From NCBI GenBank assembly GCA_022606135.1, contig JABYQN010000014.1, positions 248,001 through 312,000 of the forward strand: 64,000 nt of DNA. Reading direction: 5' to 3'. Each line of letters begins with the position of its first letter. Position 1 is the first letter of the stretch. The position numbers and the translations under genes are program-made. The notes under the pieces are model-generated. The model ran no database searches and was not told the origin of the DNA. It saw only the letters and a list, made by a program, of their open reading frames with translations. This document shows positions 1 to 12,100 of this stretch, piece after piece. The DNA comes from Fomes fomentarius (Eukaryota; Basidiomycota; Agaricomycetes; Polyporales; Polyporaceae).

Positions 1-1736
1 ACAACTCGTCGGACAGTACACCACGACGGGCGGGGGACACGGCAGAGTGCAGGCCTACGGCCGCGAAGATTCGCTCGAGACCTTCAACAATCGGGACGGG
101 TGCCTGCTGATCTTGCTCTTTGGCCCCCTTGCCCTCCGTTCGTACCTGTTTGGGCGTGGTACAGAAATCGTATGCGTCTTTCACTCGTAAGATCGTGCAC
201 TCCTTCCAAGACCAGGGTAGCGTGTCGAAGTCCGAGACATTATCGTTAATGGCCGCCGCGGCTTTCTCAGCGTCCTCTTCCTCCCAGCGATACCGTGGTC
301 CACAGAAACCGGCGCAGCCTTGTCCGCTGAGGATCCAGAGACCGATCCTGAGGGAGGATCGCGTCACAACACTGATTCAGCGACATATCAGATATTACGC
401 ACCAGCTGATCAAGAGAACCAGGATCCGCCATGCTGTCCATGCAGCGTTGGCAATGAGCACACCGCGGGCATAGTCCGTCAGCGTTCCATCAGACACGCG
501 GAAGAACGTCCCGTCTCTACGGCTGATGCCAGCATCTGCGAGCGCAACAGCGCCCGGTTCTGGAGAGGAGAATGCGAAGAGCAAAGCCATGCACAGTGCC
601 GCACGCGGCATCAAGAGCGCAACCGTTGGAAGGTTCTGTGAGTAGAAGTAGAACGACTCAGCGAGGCCATCCACGAGACTCCCGTGGTCGCCAGCAAAAG
701 CAGACAGCCGGATATAGTACATGAAACAGAAGTTCACGTAAGAAGTCATCGCGGCAAAGTTGAACGCCGAAGAGGAGAAGTAAATGGGTAGTATCAAGGG
801 CCGCTCTAGAAAGGAGCAGAAGCTGAGCGACGAGTTTCAGAAAAGACTGTTATAGCAAGCACTCACTGACTCGCCACCGACGGACGAAAGAATAGATAAC
901 CTCGTACACAACGAACACTATCACGATCCAAGCGAACCAACATGCGATGTATGCAGCTGCACCTAAAGCCCAGTTGCGACCAGAGCCCGGAACGCCTGGG
1001 GCCTCAGGATTGGGGTGTTTCGCGACCCTGTGGGTGAATTGAGCGTAGAACGCAAGAAGATTGAACCAGGTCCTGCTTACGTGAGGAGGATGAATACAGC
1101 GTTGAAGTCGAAGAAGGTTTGAAGAGGTATGTGTGTGAAGACGAAGAGAGGAAACAAATAGTACCAGAGGCGCATCTGCCATGACGGGTTCCGGAGCAGG
1201 TCGAGGTTGAGCGCAGTCGTCCGGAACTTCGGACGCGGGAGTTGTCCTTCACCAGCTGCTGACGCAGAGATCAAGGTCGGTGTCAGAGCGGCACTTGTCG
1301 CGCGCGACCAGGCTCGTGCATGGCCAGCCCCAGAGAACGCGCGCGACTGATCCGTGGGCTCTCGACGTGTACTCTTCTCCGCCTGGCTCTGAAGACTGAC
1401 GATGCGTACCGATCGCGGCGTGGGCTTCCTGCCCACTGTGACGGGCTCGGTACTGGGGCCTGCTTCGCTGAACATGCCAGCAACCGAGGACTGGATGGTG
1501 GAACGAGGAGCAGGACCAGGAGGACGCTTGGGGAGCCAGGACGGGTAGCCTTCTGAACTTGACGAGACGCCGAGGGGCGACTGGGGAGCAGACGACTGGC
1601 CTTCGGATAAGACCGATGGTCCGTGCGCGGGGTCTCTCGACTGGTCGGTTGTGTTACCCGCAGAACTTGGCCTCGAGGCGGACTTTGGCGACGGTGATCC
1701 CGACGTGGAAGGGTCGTACTGTTGTTGTCGTGACAT
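1..1736 (-). CDS. Polytopic membrane protein, 3' end beyond the window
   Basis: Family not recognised; function unknown. Four exons join in phase: 1736-1081, 1027-867, 805-403 and 347 to the left edge, with GT-AG introns of 53, 61 and 55 bp. The ATG at 1736 is the first in the frame. The first ~170 residues are Ser/Pro/Arg-rich and look disordered. Hydrophobic stretches follow: WYYLFPLFVF, a long one around AYIACWFAWIVIVFVVYEV, another at ILPIYFSSSAFNFAAM, then ALLMPRAALCMALLFAF and AWRILVLLISW. The last exon stays open to base 1 and reads as ordinary protein (DAEKAAAAIND, VEGLERIFAAVGL). A multi-span integral membrane protein is directly supported. Membrane-bound acyltransferase and transporter identities were considered without a diagnostic motif. 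Confidence 0.75.
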
Positions 1737-1769
1737 GGGCGTGGATTAGAGTGGAAGAGAGCATGCAAG

Positions 1770-3243
1770 TCAGGAGATTAGCTAGACAGTCGAAGAGAGC
1801 CCGTAGAGATTAGATGCGGTTTCGCGCGTGAGGAGGAGGGAGGCAGCGTGAAGGGACACAGCACGATGAGCTGAACAGGGGCTCTTGGGTGCTAATACTG
1901 CTGCAGTTGTGCCGTGAACGCGAGGGCCTCGTGTTATGACGACGGGCAGCCTCGTGTTGAGCGAGCAGTGGGAGAGGACGCGCGAGGGAAATCGAAGGGG
2001 ATAACGCGTCTTCAACATCAACAACTTACCAAAACAGGCAGGCGTCCTTTAGCCGTCGGTCTGCTCCGGGCTTTGCTTCCGTGTGCCTCGCCGGTCCCGG
2101 TGATGCCAAAATGCCTCCGTCCGGGCGCTTCTGGCAAATGTGCAGGTGGCGACGTGTCCGAGGAGGTATAATCCAAGACGAAATGAGTGTGAGCTTCTTT
2201 CTTCCAGCTTGGGGACAAGGAACGACAGTTAGACCAGCAGCAGCAGGTCAAGATGGTGGTTTACAATCAAGGTGAGCGTGAGCGTCACCCTCCATCGTTA
2301 CGTTCTTCTATTTTGCGTTGCCATGATAACGCCCCTTTGGCCCAATCCAGGTCTTGTTGACGCACTATGGGCGCACGGTACGTTACACCGCGTACCTTTC
2401 AATGTCGGGAGAATAAAAGCTATGATAACACCACACAAAGTAGCGAAGCGTTGCGCAGCGTCGAAGAGGTGTGTATGTTTCGCCGTCTGACTTCACTTGA
2501 CATACAATGACAAGGATGACAAGTGAAGCCAACCAGTGAGAGAGGCGTGCCAATAGGGGAAGGCTCGGCATCAAGAGAGCCAAGGAATCTTAATACCTTG
2601 AGAGAACGCCTCTGATATCTGAACCAGTACTGAACGCGGAAGTGAAAGGCGTAGGAGATACTGACCGGACGTGCTTGCTCATCGCGTCTCCTTCGCTTGC
2701 GGCCTCCCGGAGAGAGGGAGAAGATGAGATGGTAGGGGTCGGATATGCGCTCTCATATACCTGTTGGGTACAGGGCGTATAACACGTGGGGATCGGACAG
2801 ACTGAAATGAAAGAGTAAGTTGCCGCGGAAGACCTCTACGAATTATAGACACGACACACTCGTTAATCATGATATTCTCCTAGGCCTAACTCCGCGCATG
2901 TCGCCCATGCGTATTTTCTGGCAGGATAGATCTCAACCCCTCTGAGGGTCAATTTCTAATGTCAGCTGCGCCTTGTCCCCAATACAGCATTTCTGAACGG
3001 ACATCGATATACTTCTGTGATCGATAGCCCTGACGAGCGTATGGCGAGGGGGTGGGAAGGAGCAAGAACGAACTTGAATGGGTCGTTGACTTATGGTCGT
3101 TGACTTATGTATGCCGCCCCCTTGCCCTGCATCGCGGACGTCATGTCTGCATTTCACTCTCACCCCTATATGACATCTGAGTTGCCTTTTTAGGAGTCGC
3201 TGGTCAGTTCTTGCTTCACTCACTTGTAAATGTACGAACGTAG
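1770..3243. other. Intergenic, no gene recognised
   Basis: Only short overlapping frames without domain-like content or consistent splice joins. It probably holds the promoter of the minus-strand membrane protein and the tRNA upstream region. Confidence 0.4.
3081..3108. repeat. Two-copy 14-bp tandem repeat
   Basis: The unit GGTCGTTGACTTAT occurs twice head to tail with no mismatch, about 140 bp upstream of the tRNA. It is probably a slippage duplication. Confidence 0.8.
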
Positions 3244-3315
3244 TCCGATATGGTGTAGTGGATAACATTATCGCCTCTCATGCGATAGCTCGGGGTTTGA
3301 TTCCCCGTGTCGGTA
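3244..3315 (+). tRNA. tRNA-Glu(CTC): tRNA-Glu (anticodon CTC), intronless
   Basis: A 72-nt cloverleaf can be drawn. The acceptor strand TCCGATA pairs with TGTCGGT. A tRNA-Glu-type D arm (GGTGTAGTGGATAAC) follows. The anticodon stem ATCGC/GCGAT closes the loop CTCTCAT with anticodon CTC, reading GAG. The T arm CGGGG/CCCCG has the loop TTTGATT. The A and B boxes are both recognisable. The first acceptor position would be a T:T mismatch and one stem pair is G:T; the rest pairs well. CCA is not encoded, as expected in a eukaryotic nuclear gene. A T-run follows 18 nt downstream. Confidence 0.93.
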
Positions 3316-3333
3316 CTACCAAGCATTATGATC

Positions 3334-3340
3334 TTTTTTT
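3334..3340 (+). terminator. RNA polymerase III terminator
   Basis: Run of seven T residues 18 nt after the tRNA 3' end, the standard pol III stop signal. Confidence 0.8.
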
Positions 3341-3499
3341 ATTTGTCTACAAGGGTGCTGAGCTTCACACTCTTTCCTTGGACCACTTATCTGTTCAATT
3401 TGAGCTTGATCATGAATCATCGAGTCGTCTCATTTCAGTGCTCGTACACTCTGGTAGCCAAATATCACTGGGTAGAGTATGCTCCTTCCGTCCATCCAC

Positions 3500-4011
3500 T
3501 CAAACTGATCTAGCAGGCGCGCTCCGCGGGGGCAGCGGCGGCTGCCCACTCGTGGTCGCCGGGGCCTGTGTGGAAGAAGCGGCGGTGGGCATGGTGCCAT
3601 GGCGCCCTTTCGCCATACGTTCGACGCCCTCTTCCGTCTGCGCGCGCCCGACATCCGTCTCGGGGTGCTCGACGTTCGTGCCCGTCGCCGAGTCGACAAA
3701 GTCCATTGCGTTGCCGCGCATGTTGTTCCCTATGCCTGTTTGAGTGAGAGGATGTTGGTATTAGTGTTGGTGTCAGATGCGGGGGCTTTCGTTGCCGTGG
3801 AGGCGAGAGGCGAGAGATGACGGGGTGAGGAGTAGATGGAAGACGAACCTTGCACGGTCTCGAAGGCACCCCTTGGAGAGGAAGGCCAAGTGTGGTCAAG
3901 TTCTGTCGCGCTACGAGCAGCATATATAGAGAATACTCACTTGACGACGCCGCCGAGGCCTTCCCCCGCCGAGTTGCCGCGGCTGGGCTTAGCGTTGGAG
4001 TTGGTAGACAT
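3500..4011 (-). CDS. Small hydrophilic conserved-type protein, 109 aa
   Basis: Three exons join cleanly in phase: 4011-3941, 3871-3849 and 3735-3500; the middle exon is only 23 nt. The product begins MSTNSNAKPSRGN, has a Gly-rich stretch GEGLGGVVKGAFETVQGIG, then GNAMDFVDSATGT and HPETDVGRAQ, and ends in a Pro/Ala/Ser tail. There is no signal peptide or membrane span. Composition and the GxGGxVKGA-type start recall small fungal stress-related CsbD/Hmp1-like proteins, but the similarity is only in style, so no function is assigned. The splice sites GTGAGT, GTTCGT and the AG acceptors fit basidiomycete usage. Confidence 0.7.
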
Positions 4012-5403
4012 GATGTCAGATGATGGCGTTGCGGTCGTTTGTTTCAAGTGGTACGGCAGAGTACGGGAATCGTCGTGGACAATGTGGAGCACATCTTCAA
4101 CTCGCCTGCGTTTATATACTGAGCAAGGTACACCGATCCGAGCACTTGCTGAGTGGGTCCTAAGCACACGATGACGTTGACGGCTGGGAGAGTACATAGT
4201 GACGTCATCCGCCTGCACGTCCGAGACGCCTTAGATCCAGAGGCGAGGTTGATTTTGATCTTACGGTGCATGAACATTGAAAGTATGTACTGTGGACACT
4301 GCCTAGGCAATGAGGGTGTATGATCATTGAATATAGTGGCACGGATGGCGTCTGCGGCCAAAGTTGCCACTGCTCTGCTTATTACTGCTGTCGTAATACA
4401 GTAGGGGAGGGACGATGAGCCAATACCTACTAAGGTTGCAGACGATAAAGGCCACCCAGAGTTGAGACGGAGGAGAACCATCACAAGCACAAGGAGAGGT
4501 TAATAGACTTAGAAACAGCGGAATAGCGAAATGCGTCCGAGTTGCATGAGAAATAGTAGCAACACTGTTAGAGTAGGCTCTTGCTTTGATTGATGGCCCG
4601 AACCTTACTACTCTGATTCGCTTGAGCCACGAGTGTGAAGCTGAGCGTGTAGGGGCTCGGATAAGGAGTCTTCTATGTCAAACTACATCTGAGTTGCGGG
4701 GGATAGAGTCCAGCCTGAGGTGAGTCGATTGACTGGCACACCTCCGCGGGATAGAAATGAATCGGCCGAGATGCCATTGCTCTTCTCTCGAGCCCCAGTG
4801 CGAGTCGCACATGGAACCTGGTCGCACACGAGCATGAGCGGTACCTATAGTCACTACACATTTTCGGAAACCGGCTCGAGCTCCGTCTCTTGGCCTTCGG
4901 ATGCGAACCAGTCACGCCGGTCGTGCTACAACTCCGGAAAGAAGCATTAAAATAATATAGAATGCAAACGGCGAGAACCTCACTGAGAATCTCGTTAGTA
5001 GAGACCCGATGAATGGGAGAATTCTTGCTGCGAGGCCAGGAGATATTCGTTATGGACGGGCTGCGTGTCGTAGGTCCGGAGCCGTTGTGGCACAGAATGG
5101 TGGAATATGATCTCCGCTATCGCTGGACCTGGTCGGATCGAAGGCCGGCTCATATCCACAATGAAGTCATACTAAGCATCGATACTCGGGATAGATGTTA
5201 CAACGCATAGCGTACCGACTATTCACATCGACAGCGACAAGGTCTTACCGGTGTTTACAAACGGACTACGCACACGGACACCAGGTCACAGCCCACAGCT
5301 CGGAGATCGGGAAGAGACTCTCTGCATACTATAATAGTAGGGCGCACGTGCGGATGATGAGAAATCGGAAAGTATCGAAGACGAGACTCATGACTCACCA
5401 TAT
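4012..5403. other. Intergenic, no gene recognised
   Basis: Only short frames with stops and no recognisable domain. It separates two minus-strand genes. Confidence 0.4.
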
Positions 5404-7089
5404 TCAACCAGAGTTATCAGACTCGACACAGTCAACGCACACAACGCGGTCCGCACCCTCATGGAAATATACCTTTTCCAGCTTCGCAACGTCGTGATAC
5501 ACTTGTCCCGAAGCGGTCCTGTGCTGCCCATCGACGAGCTCCATGAACAGCTCCTCGAGCTTGAATCCACAGATCTGGGCTCGATCTCTCAGGCAGCCTC
5601 GCAAGGACTCGATGAAGTAGTTGCTCCAGAGTAGCCGCTCGAAGCGCAGCACACGCAACTGCGGTAACAGACAGGTAAGGGTCTGGGAACTGCTGGCGAA
5701 TAGTGGTCCTGCGTGGGTCGAGACGGCAAAACTGGGAACTAGAGTGGACGGCGAGTCTGCATCCGCCTGCATGCAAGTAGTCCAGAGAGTGCTGAGCAAT
5801 GCCATGTGACAGTACTGAGTTCGTTTTCCCGAGAGTGTCAGGGTGGTGATGGTCGGAAACGTCTCGAAGACACTCGTTAGACCGTGCTCTGTCACCGTGT
5901 GTCTATATGGAGCGAGTCCACGTGCGTCCCCGACGCAGAATGTGAGCGACGTGAGAGGGGAAGTTCCAAAAAGGGCTGAGAGGTGATGGAGGGCATTGTC
6001 AAGATCATACTCCCACAGACATTCTCCTACGTCCTCCATCGCCAGCGTAACGTCTAGCTTTCCGTCTATCACCTCGCTTGTAGTGCACATGACCTTGATC
6101 TCGTGAGGCTTCGCGGCGAGCTTAGCGGATGTTGCCTGCTTGTAGATAGGGAGGCAACATGGATCCTTTGGAAGGACATCCAGTACCCCCAAGAGCTTGT
6201 TCTCAGAGTACCCTCTGACGTACCCGTCCAAATGGATTTGAAGGTGAACTTGCGGCCCAAGACGCAAGTGCGACAGAAGTGACCATATAGGCTTGGCACC
6301 GAGATGCGAGAGCGACAGCGTCTTGAGCCTCGGGAACTGTACATAGCGCTCGGACTCGAAGGGACCCTCGTCGGCATAGTCGTTGTCGCAGAAAGGGAAC
6401 GAATTACATAGCTCAAGGTGCTGCAGCGATCTGTCTGCGAAAGTCTGCATGACCTCCAAGAAGTTGTCGAAGGTGAAGGAGTCGGAGGGTGGTGCGTCAA
6501 TGATGCTGAGCGATGTCAGCCTATGAACAAGGGGGCCGTTCCAATCAACTTGCAGGGCTCCGCAGCGAAGCGCATTGAGAGCAGGAAACAAGGTAGGATT
6601 CAGATCGAAGCGATCATCAAATTCTACCCTGGTGCAGTAGATCATCTCCTCCAATGCTGGCATCGCCACTCCCCATAGCTGAAGGACTGTGAACATGTTG
6701 TAATCAGGATCCTGGAAGGACAGTTTGCGGATACGGGAGGCGTAGGGAGCGAGAAGCCCGAGTGCAGTGGGGATAACGTCCGGCACCTGGAAAACGATAT
6801 CGAGTGGCAAGAGGCGACCCGAACGAAGTAGTGCACACTCGAGCCAACTGACGTCGCTGTAGACCGTGATCGTCGTCCACAGGATGGGAGTGGCACAGGC
6901 GAGTTCGTGCCACCCCCGGCAGACAAGGAGAATTGGGAGCCACTCCTTCGCTCCCCTGGGAAACGTCCAGTTATGATATGGGTAGGAGTAGTGGGTGACG
7001 GGCATTGCTGCGAAGGTGAAAACCTCCGCTAGGATTTCGGTCGGGAGCCGCGCAATGCCATGCCTTTGGTGCGAAAGTGGCAGCTTCAT
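5404..7089 (-). CDS. F-box protein, 561 aa
   Basis: Long uninterrupted frame. An F-box-like segment lies near the N-terminus (ARLPTEILAEVFTFA, then ILLVCRGWHELACATPILW, residues ~14-75). A long leucine-patterned region follows with LRR-like pieces such as RYVQFPRLKTLSLSHLG and FPTITTLTLSG. F-box proteins dock to Skp1 in SCF ubiquitin ligases; the target is unknown. The frame continues upstream of the first ATG as coding-like sequence (SAPDSAERNLLLGTYALRK) to about 7185, just after an in-frame TAA. A 5' exon spliced in there is likely, so the true start may be farther upstream. Broken copies of related genes lie at 16600-17222 and 20790-21240. Confidence 0.85.
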   Translation of the reverse strand: MKLPLSHQRHGIARLPTEILAEVFTFAAMPVTHYSYPYHNWTFPRGAKEWLPILLVCRGWHELACATPILWTTITVYSDVSWLECALLRSGRLLPLDIVFQVPDVIPTALGLLAPYASRIRKLSFQDPDYNMFTVLQLWGVAMPALEEMIYCTRVEFDDRFDLNPTLFPALNALRCGALQVDWNGPLVHRLTSLSIIDAPPSDSFTFDNFLEVMQTFADRSLQHLELCNSFPFCDNDYADEGPFESERYVQFPRLKTLSLSHLGAKPIWSLLSHLRLGPQVHLQIHLDGYVRGYSENKLLGVLDVLPKDPCCLPIYKQATSAKLAAKPHEIKVMCTTSEVIDGKLDVTLAMEDVGECLWEYDLDNALHHLSALFGTSPLTSLTFCVGDARGLAPYRHTVTEHGLTSVFETFPTITTLTLSGKRTQYCHMALLSTLWTTCMQADADSPSTLVPSFAVSTHAGPLFASSSQTLTCLLPQLRVLRFERLLWSNYFIESLRGCLRDRAQICGFKLEELFMELVDGQHRTASGQVYHDVAKLEKVYFHEGADRVVCVDCVESDNSG

Positions 7090-9121
7090 TGTACAATGCG
7101 GAGCTGGGTTCTTGCGCAGAGCGTATGTTCCGAGGAGGAGGTTTCGCTCGGCTGAGTCTGGAGCCGAGTCGATAGCGACTTGAACTTGGTCTTATCCCGA
7201 TAGATCTAGAGATGAGTGACCTTCTCGGAAGTTGCAGTATGATGTTACGCACTGCTTGGGAGATAGGAAAGCCTTGTCACATGAGATGGGTTGTGGTCGG
7301 GCGTAGGTGGCACATAACTTGGAATCAAGTTCAACGGCACCGTACTCACAGCTGATAAGAAACGGCAAGGTCACCTTTTTATCTGTGACAAATCCCTCAC
7401 TAGCAACAATGGGGAGGAAATAGTATGTTTCAGGATCACGCAAGACTATTAACGCTTTCAACTTCCGGCGCAGACGTTGGTGTCCGTTCGTGCTGCCGGG
7501 GGAGAGGAGCTGCAGGTCTGAGGTCAGTCAGTGCCAGGAATTGGGAAGAGGCAAGGCTCGGGGCACACAGCCTCAATCAATAGACGCCAGACATCGTTGG
7601 ATCACCCATAATATTAATTCCCAGAGACGGCTGGCAACAAGCACTCACAAATATACGGACCTCGGCCAAATTGAAAGAGACGCCAAAATCTTCCCTTTCG
7701 GGAAGGTATGACCGTCCGCGGCTAATATTAATGTAGATTCAGACAATCCTCTTCCTCTGCAAAGTCGGCGCTGAAGACTAGCTTTCGGAGGACGGTCCGT
7801 ATGCTTCTCTTGCAGACAGTCATTAGTAAGACCCATTCGACACAGTCTTACAGTAGCGAAGAACGCTTAGTTCTGCACCTCTGCACCTCTGCACCTCAAA
7901 AAGGGTGGAGGGTTGTTTGTATGACATCCTCACGGTCCTTAGCCCGGCGAGTAAGTTGGGTCTCTACGTGATAGCAAATACTAGAGTCCGCACCTCTGAC
8001 CAGGTTAATTTTGTGCAGTACCCGTGTCACGCTGCCCTCCTACACAATATAGGCACAAGTACTCAGGCCGCTCTACAAGCTAGCTGTCCCCAACATAAGT
8101 ACAGCCCATCCTACTCATCAAAAGTCCACAGGGCAAGTTTGAAGAATCGGGGCGGGACCAAAGCAATCTTGAAGTTCAACTTCTCAAGCTCCTTCCCGTC
8201 CCTCCCACGACGCATCCCGCGTCCTTCTCAAGCCTCACATGCCTTGAGGGTGACGCAAGATGGTACGTACAGGCTCCGTTTCTCCGCTTATTTCTGATCC
8301 CATCGTCCTTCTTGCCTTGCTGTTCCGCGTGCTTCCAACTTCTCACTTCTCGCTTCTCCTGCGCATCCCACGTATGACGCGCATTTGAATCACCGGCAGT
8401 GTGCGCTGTGCCACATTCTGCCACCAGGAGTCTATCTGCCAGCCTCAACGACAGTTCTTCGGAGCCGACTGCACCCGTCAACCCCAGCGCGCGACCTACC
8501 GTCACTTTCAACAGACAACACAGAACCGCACCCCACGGTACCAGCGCGCCCTGACAGCTGGTCTGAGTGCTACTGTAAGATGACGTTAAGGTGGAAATCG
8601 CTTCCGCGGCGGCATTCACATGGGACGACACGTCGTGGGGGAAACTGATGGTACTTACACGGTGTCAGCGGGCTGCGGCGTCAGCAACGCGGTCATCAAG
8701 GCTCGAGCCAACATAAACACTATACTTAGACCAAGGGATTGCCCGTGATTGGCGACCGGGGATCCCCTGCGACACTTTCACTTTGACCTACTGTGAGTTT
8801 GACCCATTGATCGAGTCGAGACTAAACAAAGCCTTTGTGGCGTTCATCTCGCGGTCAACAACACTGAATGGTCTAGTTGGGCGGCGGACAGTGAGTGAGC
8901 ATCGAGCTACAATGATATATCTGGGACTACACTTTGGATCGAATGACACGGAGAGGAGGTATCACAGCGATTTCGATTAGCAAACAGAGCGACAGAGCAA
9001 CGAGCGGATAGCGTCAACAGACAACGACCAACATGGGGTGACAACAGATTACATATGTTACAGCCATGGCCTCCTCCGGCTTTTCACTTCCCAGCCACAG
9101 TGACTGACCAGCGAGGATCTC
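7090..9121. other. Intergenic, no firm gene
   Basis: The first ~100 bp probably hold N-terminal coding sequence of the F-box gene. Around 8150-8650 both strands have frames of 85-150 codons, but none shows a domain or convincing splicing. The minus frame at 7461-7192 ends at the TAA preceding the F-box coding sequence and may be chance. Confidence 0.35.
7873..7896. repeat. 8-bp tandem repeat, three copies
   Basis: CTGCACCT repeated three times head to tail without mismatch. Confidence 0.8.
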
Positions 9122-10560
9122 TCACTCTCGACGAGACGTGCCGCTTTCGACATCTGTAATTCCATGGTCCTTCTGGTCGATCGTGTCATGGTCGAGTGAC
9201 GTCCTACCATCGTGTGTCTGCGAGACCGAGACGTTGATCGCGAGCGGGCGCATGCCGTACTCCGTCCCACCAATAGTGGTCACGGGTCCAGCCGCCGTGC
9301 TGGCCGATCCCTTGTTGCCGGAAATCTCGTCCATCGTGTAGCCCAGACCGACGCGGATGATGATGAGCGTGAAAACGACGCCCTGCATGTGTCGGTTGAG
9401 GACCCAGAATGGCAGTATAGTGAAGGTCGGACTTACGATGAGAGGCTGAAGGATGTCGAGGCAGACGTACTGGGCGTTCGAGCCGGCCAGGTAAGTGCCG
9501 AGCAACGATGCAAGCGCCGCAGAGTAAATGGCGGCCGATTGGATGAGCGTCTCCACGACATCCCAGGGCGAAGCAGCCGCAACACCCGCGCGGTATTGTC
9601 TGACGCGGCGGTTCATCCACATGATGCGCGCAGCAATGAGGACTGAATGGACAAGGAAGATGGTGAGCGGCGGACAGCAAACGAGGGGAAGCATGCGTGC
9701 GCACGGACAGAAGCCCGTCAGGCGTCAAGTGGCAAATCCGGGAGACAGGCGAGTCGCGCGTGGAGTGGGTGAACAATCAGTGGAAGGAACGGAAAACTTA
9801 CGGGTCGCGAGGATGTTCGTGACGAGCGAAATGGAGAAGAAGGCACGTATCCAGGGTTGCAAAGCTCCAGCGAAAATAGCACCCTGGCCTTTCACCATCC
9901 CTATCTCTACGCATGCTCCGTAGCCGGAGACTGCGTGGCGGCGGCGGTCAGTATAACTGGCGGTGATTAATTTGTGCGAGGCATATGGACTCACCGGCTG
10001 TGGCGAAGAGGAGCAAGACTGGAACTGCAATGACATACCACTGGTAACTCCAGACCACGAAGAGACGATAGGTTACGAACGAGTCGCCGACGAGGGTCAT
10101 GGTGATATAGATGACATTTTTCGCGACGTGTGTCGGGTTGTTCAGCCGGGAATAAAAATCAAACGTGCCGTTCGGTTTGCCTCCCTCGACGACGAAACCC
10201 TGGACCGCTCTTTGTACGTCGAGACATAGGTGCTATTCATCGTGTCGCGCATGTCATGTCAGCTCGCGGCAGCCCTCGGACACAGGAACAAGCGACGCAC
10301 CACGACGGACAGCACCCACATCACGGTCGAAGTCCCGAACAGCATCTTGTTCAGACGCGACTTGCTCCGCTTCTTCTCCCTGTAGAGCAGGATCCATATC
10401 GCAATGGCATAGAGAACAGTGAACGCGCCAAAGAGCAGCGACTCAAGAAACAAGGCTATGAGCTGGAAAATGGACGGCACATGAGCTTACATGTCAAGCG
10501 GTGTGTAGCCTATGAACGTACCTCAGCTCTGGCTAGCGGAAACGTTTCTTCATCGGACAT
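9122..10560 (-). CDS. Basidiomycete seven-transmembrane protein, 344 aa
   Basis: Six exons fit in phase: 10560-10522, 10462-10301, 10232-9995, 9930-9802, 9642-9437 and 9382-9122. About seven hydrophobic helices are visible: ALFLESLLFGAFTVLYAIAI, MLFGTSTVMWVLSVV, NVIYITMTLVGDSFVTYRLF, WYVIAVPVLLLFATAVSG, FFSISLVTNILAT, AAIYSAALASLLGTYLAGSN and GVVFTLIIIRVGLG. The order matches a large mushroom-specific integral membrane family with hallmarks FLES, GDxxxxYR, W..YV and SNAQY...D near the last helices. The C-terminus is a hydrophilic tail. No biochemical role is established that I can name; a receptor-like topology is only inferred. The 13-codon first exon fixes the start at 10560. Confidence 0.9.
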
Positions 10561-11487
10561 CTCTGCAGGATTCGACTGAACGAGAGCTGCAGGGATGAAT
10601 GGAGCGGGTGGTCGCAGGATCTTGGCACAGGCGCGGAGGGGGAGGACCTGGGGAGCTTTATAACACCGGCCACTTGCGGCGCATTAGCAGAAGCTCCTAG
10701 GCCCGGTACAGAAGTTCTGTCAGAGAAATCAAAGATGCGACAACCAGATTCAGCGCTGTTGACGGGGCAGAGACGGCTTTTAAGAAAGCACGCTTAAGCT
10801 TGCTCCATTCTGTCGGCCCTGCAAGCGCGTGCCCCATGGGAAACAAAAGTTACGGAACAGGCCAGAAGGCTGTCGCTTGCAAATTCCTGCAGATTGATCT
10901 GCCTTTCGTGCGACGTTGAGAAAATGACGGTCTTCTTGGAAGCTGCGTGGCGGTCGTGAAGCAGCGGGTTGTCGCACTGGCATTGGGAGTTCGAAGGGAA
11001 AGCGCTCCTGATAGCCGCTGCCGTGAAGACCAGACGAGTAGACAGTCCAGAGAGCTTAGCTTGGAAATTGCGCTCTCTAATCCTCCAGATTTGAAGTCTC
11101 CGAAGCTTGCGGAGTTCCTCCTCAGTCTGGGATTGGCCAGGACCAGCGCGACCTGGATGTCACTATAAGCTATGTTGACGAGGGTTCCGACGCCCCATGA
11201 GTTTCTTTCTGCTTGGGAATATCTGCCTATCAGTATTGTCGCTCGGCGATGGCGAAGTTTTACCCTGAGAAGAAGCTGAGATATGAGGCAGAGATGCGTT
11301 GAAGGACGCACTAGCTCCATACCAGCATTGTTCAAGTTCAAGTTGTGCTGCTCCTCCTGCCCACGATGCATCATGCTGCTGGTGTGAATGCCTCAGATCC
11401 CGGCGATCCAACAGCCCTCAGCCGGGAAGTTGTCACGTGGAGATGGGCGCTCGACTTGGGTTGGGGTCAAACAATTTTCTTGTCCTA
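10561..11487. other. Intergenic, no gene recognised
   Basis: Promoter-side DNA of the 7-TM gene and the flank of the inverted-repeat element. A 174-codon minus frame at 11374-10850 has no domain signature and was not accepted. Confidence 0.4.
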
Positions 11488-11560
11488 CACGACGGGTAAG
11501 CCAAATTTTTCTATGAAAGAAAAGTCACAGAAAAGGCGCTACCAAGTGTCACCTATTCAG
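11488..11560 (+). repeat. Left TIR of the 613-bp element
   Basis: Begins CACGACGGGTAAGCC and ends CACCTATTCAG; inverted partner of 12028-12100, 69 of 73 positions identical. Confidence 0.9.
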
Positions 11561-12027
11561 TGACTTTTCTAGCATATGATAGTTTCTCTCCTTGGCTCCT
11601 TAACTAACTCTTTTCTGACAAAGAAAAGGTAAAGCTTTTGGGAGTTTTTCCTGGTAAGAATTGAGAACCTGTTCCACGCCTTTTCTTCAGCAAGAAAAGG
11701 CAACCCTTTTGGAGCAATTTTGGCAACTAAATGGGGTTCTTTGCTGGTGGCTTTTCTGCGAATTCTTGTTTGTGCGTCAAAAGATTCCTTTTCTGGGGAG
11801 GAAACAGTCACATTCTGTGCCCCTTTTTGACCTGAGAGAAGGCACTGAAAAAGTTCCCAAAATGTAACCCCTTCGGCCCCTTTTCCGACAAAGAAAACCC
11901 ATGAAATACAATGTCCATTCAGCGACCTTTCTAGCAGTAAAATGACAGCCTCTTATGGTCTTTCATTATCAAGGAAAAGTCGCTCAGCAGGTTGCCATTT
12001 CTTGGCAGAAAAGACTCCAAAAAGGCG

Positions 12028-12100
12028 CTGAATAGGTGACACTTGGTAGCGCCTTTTCTGTGACTTTTCTTCCATAGAAAAATTTGGCTTGCCCACCGTG
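12028..12100 (-). repeat. Right TIR of the 613-bp element
   Basis: Read on the minus strand it begins CACGGTGGGCAAGCC and matches the left TIR except at four transition sites. Confidence 0.9.

Larger units (their letters stand above)
11488..12100. mobile_element. 613-bp non-autonomous DNA element with 73-bp TIRs
   Basis: The 73 bp at each end are inverted copies with four differences, all transitions: 11488-11560 against 12028-12100. Both ends start CACG and are flanked directly by CCTA (11484-11487 and 12101-12104), a plausible 4-bp target-site duplication. The interior has no coding frame but holds repeated T-rich/A-rich palindromes: CTTTTCT...AGAAAAG at 11610-11628, CCTTTTCTT...AAGAAAAGG at 11679-11700, and TTTTC...GAAAA near 11880-11897. 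The sequence around 11561 is partly repeated near 11920. These could be subterminal transposase-binding sites. It is a MITE or internally deleted transposon; the superfamily is not settled by TIR start and duplication length. Confidence 0.88.

Noticed and set aside
8176..8631. Overlapping frames of 85-151 codons on both strands
   Set aside because: None shows a family motif and three frames compete; insufficient to call a gene.
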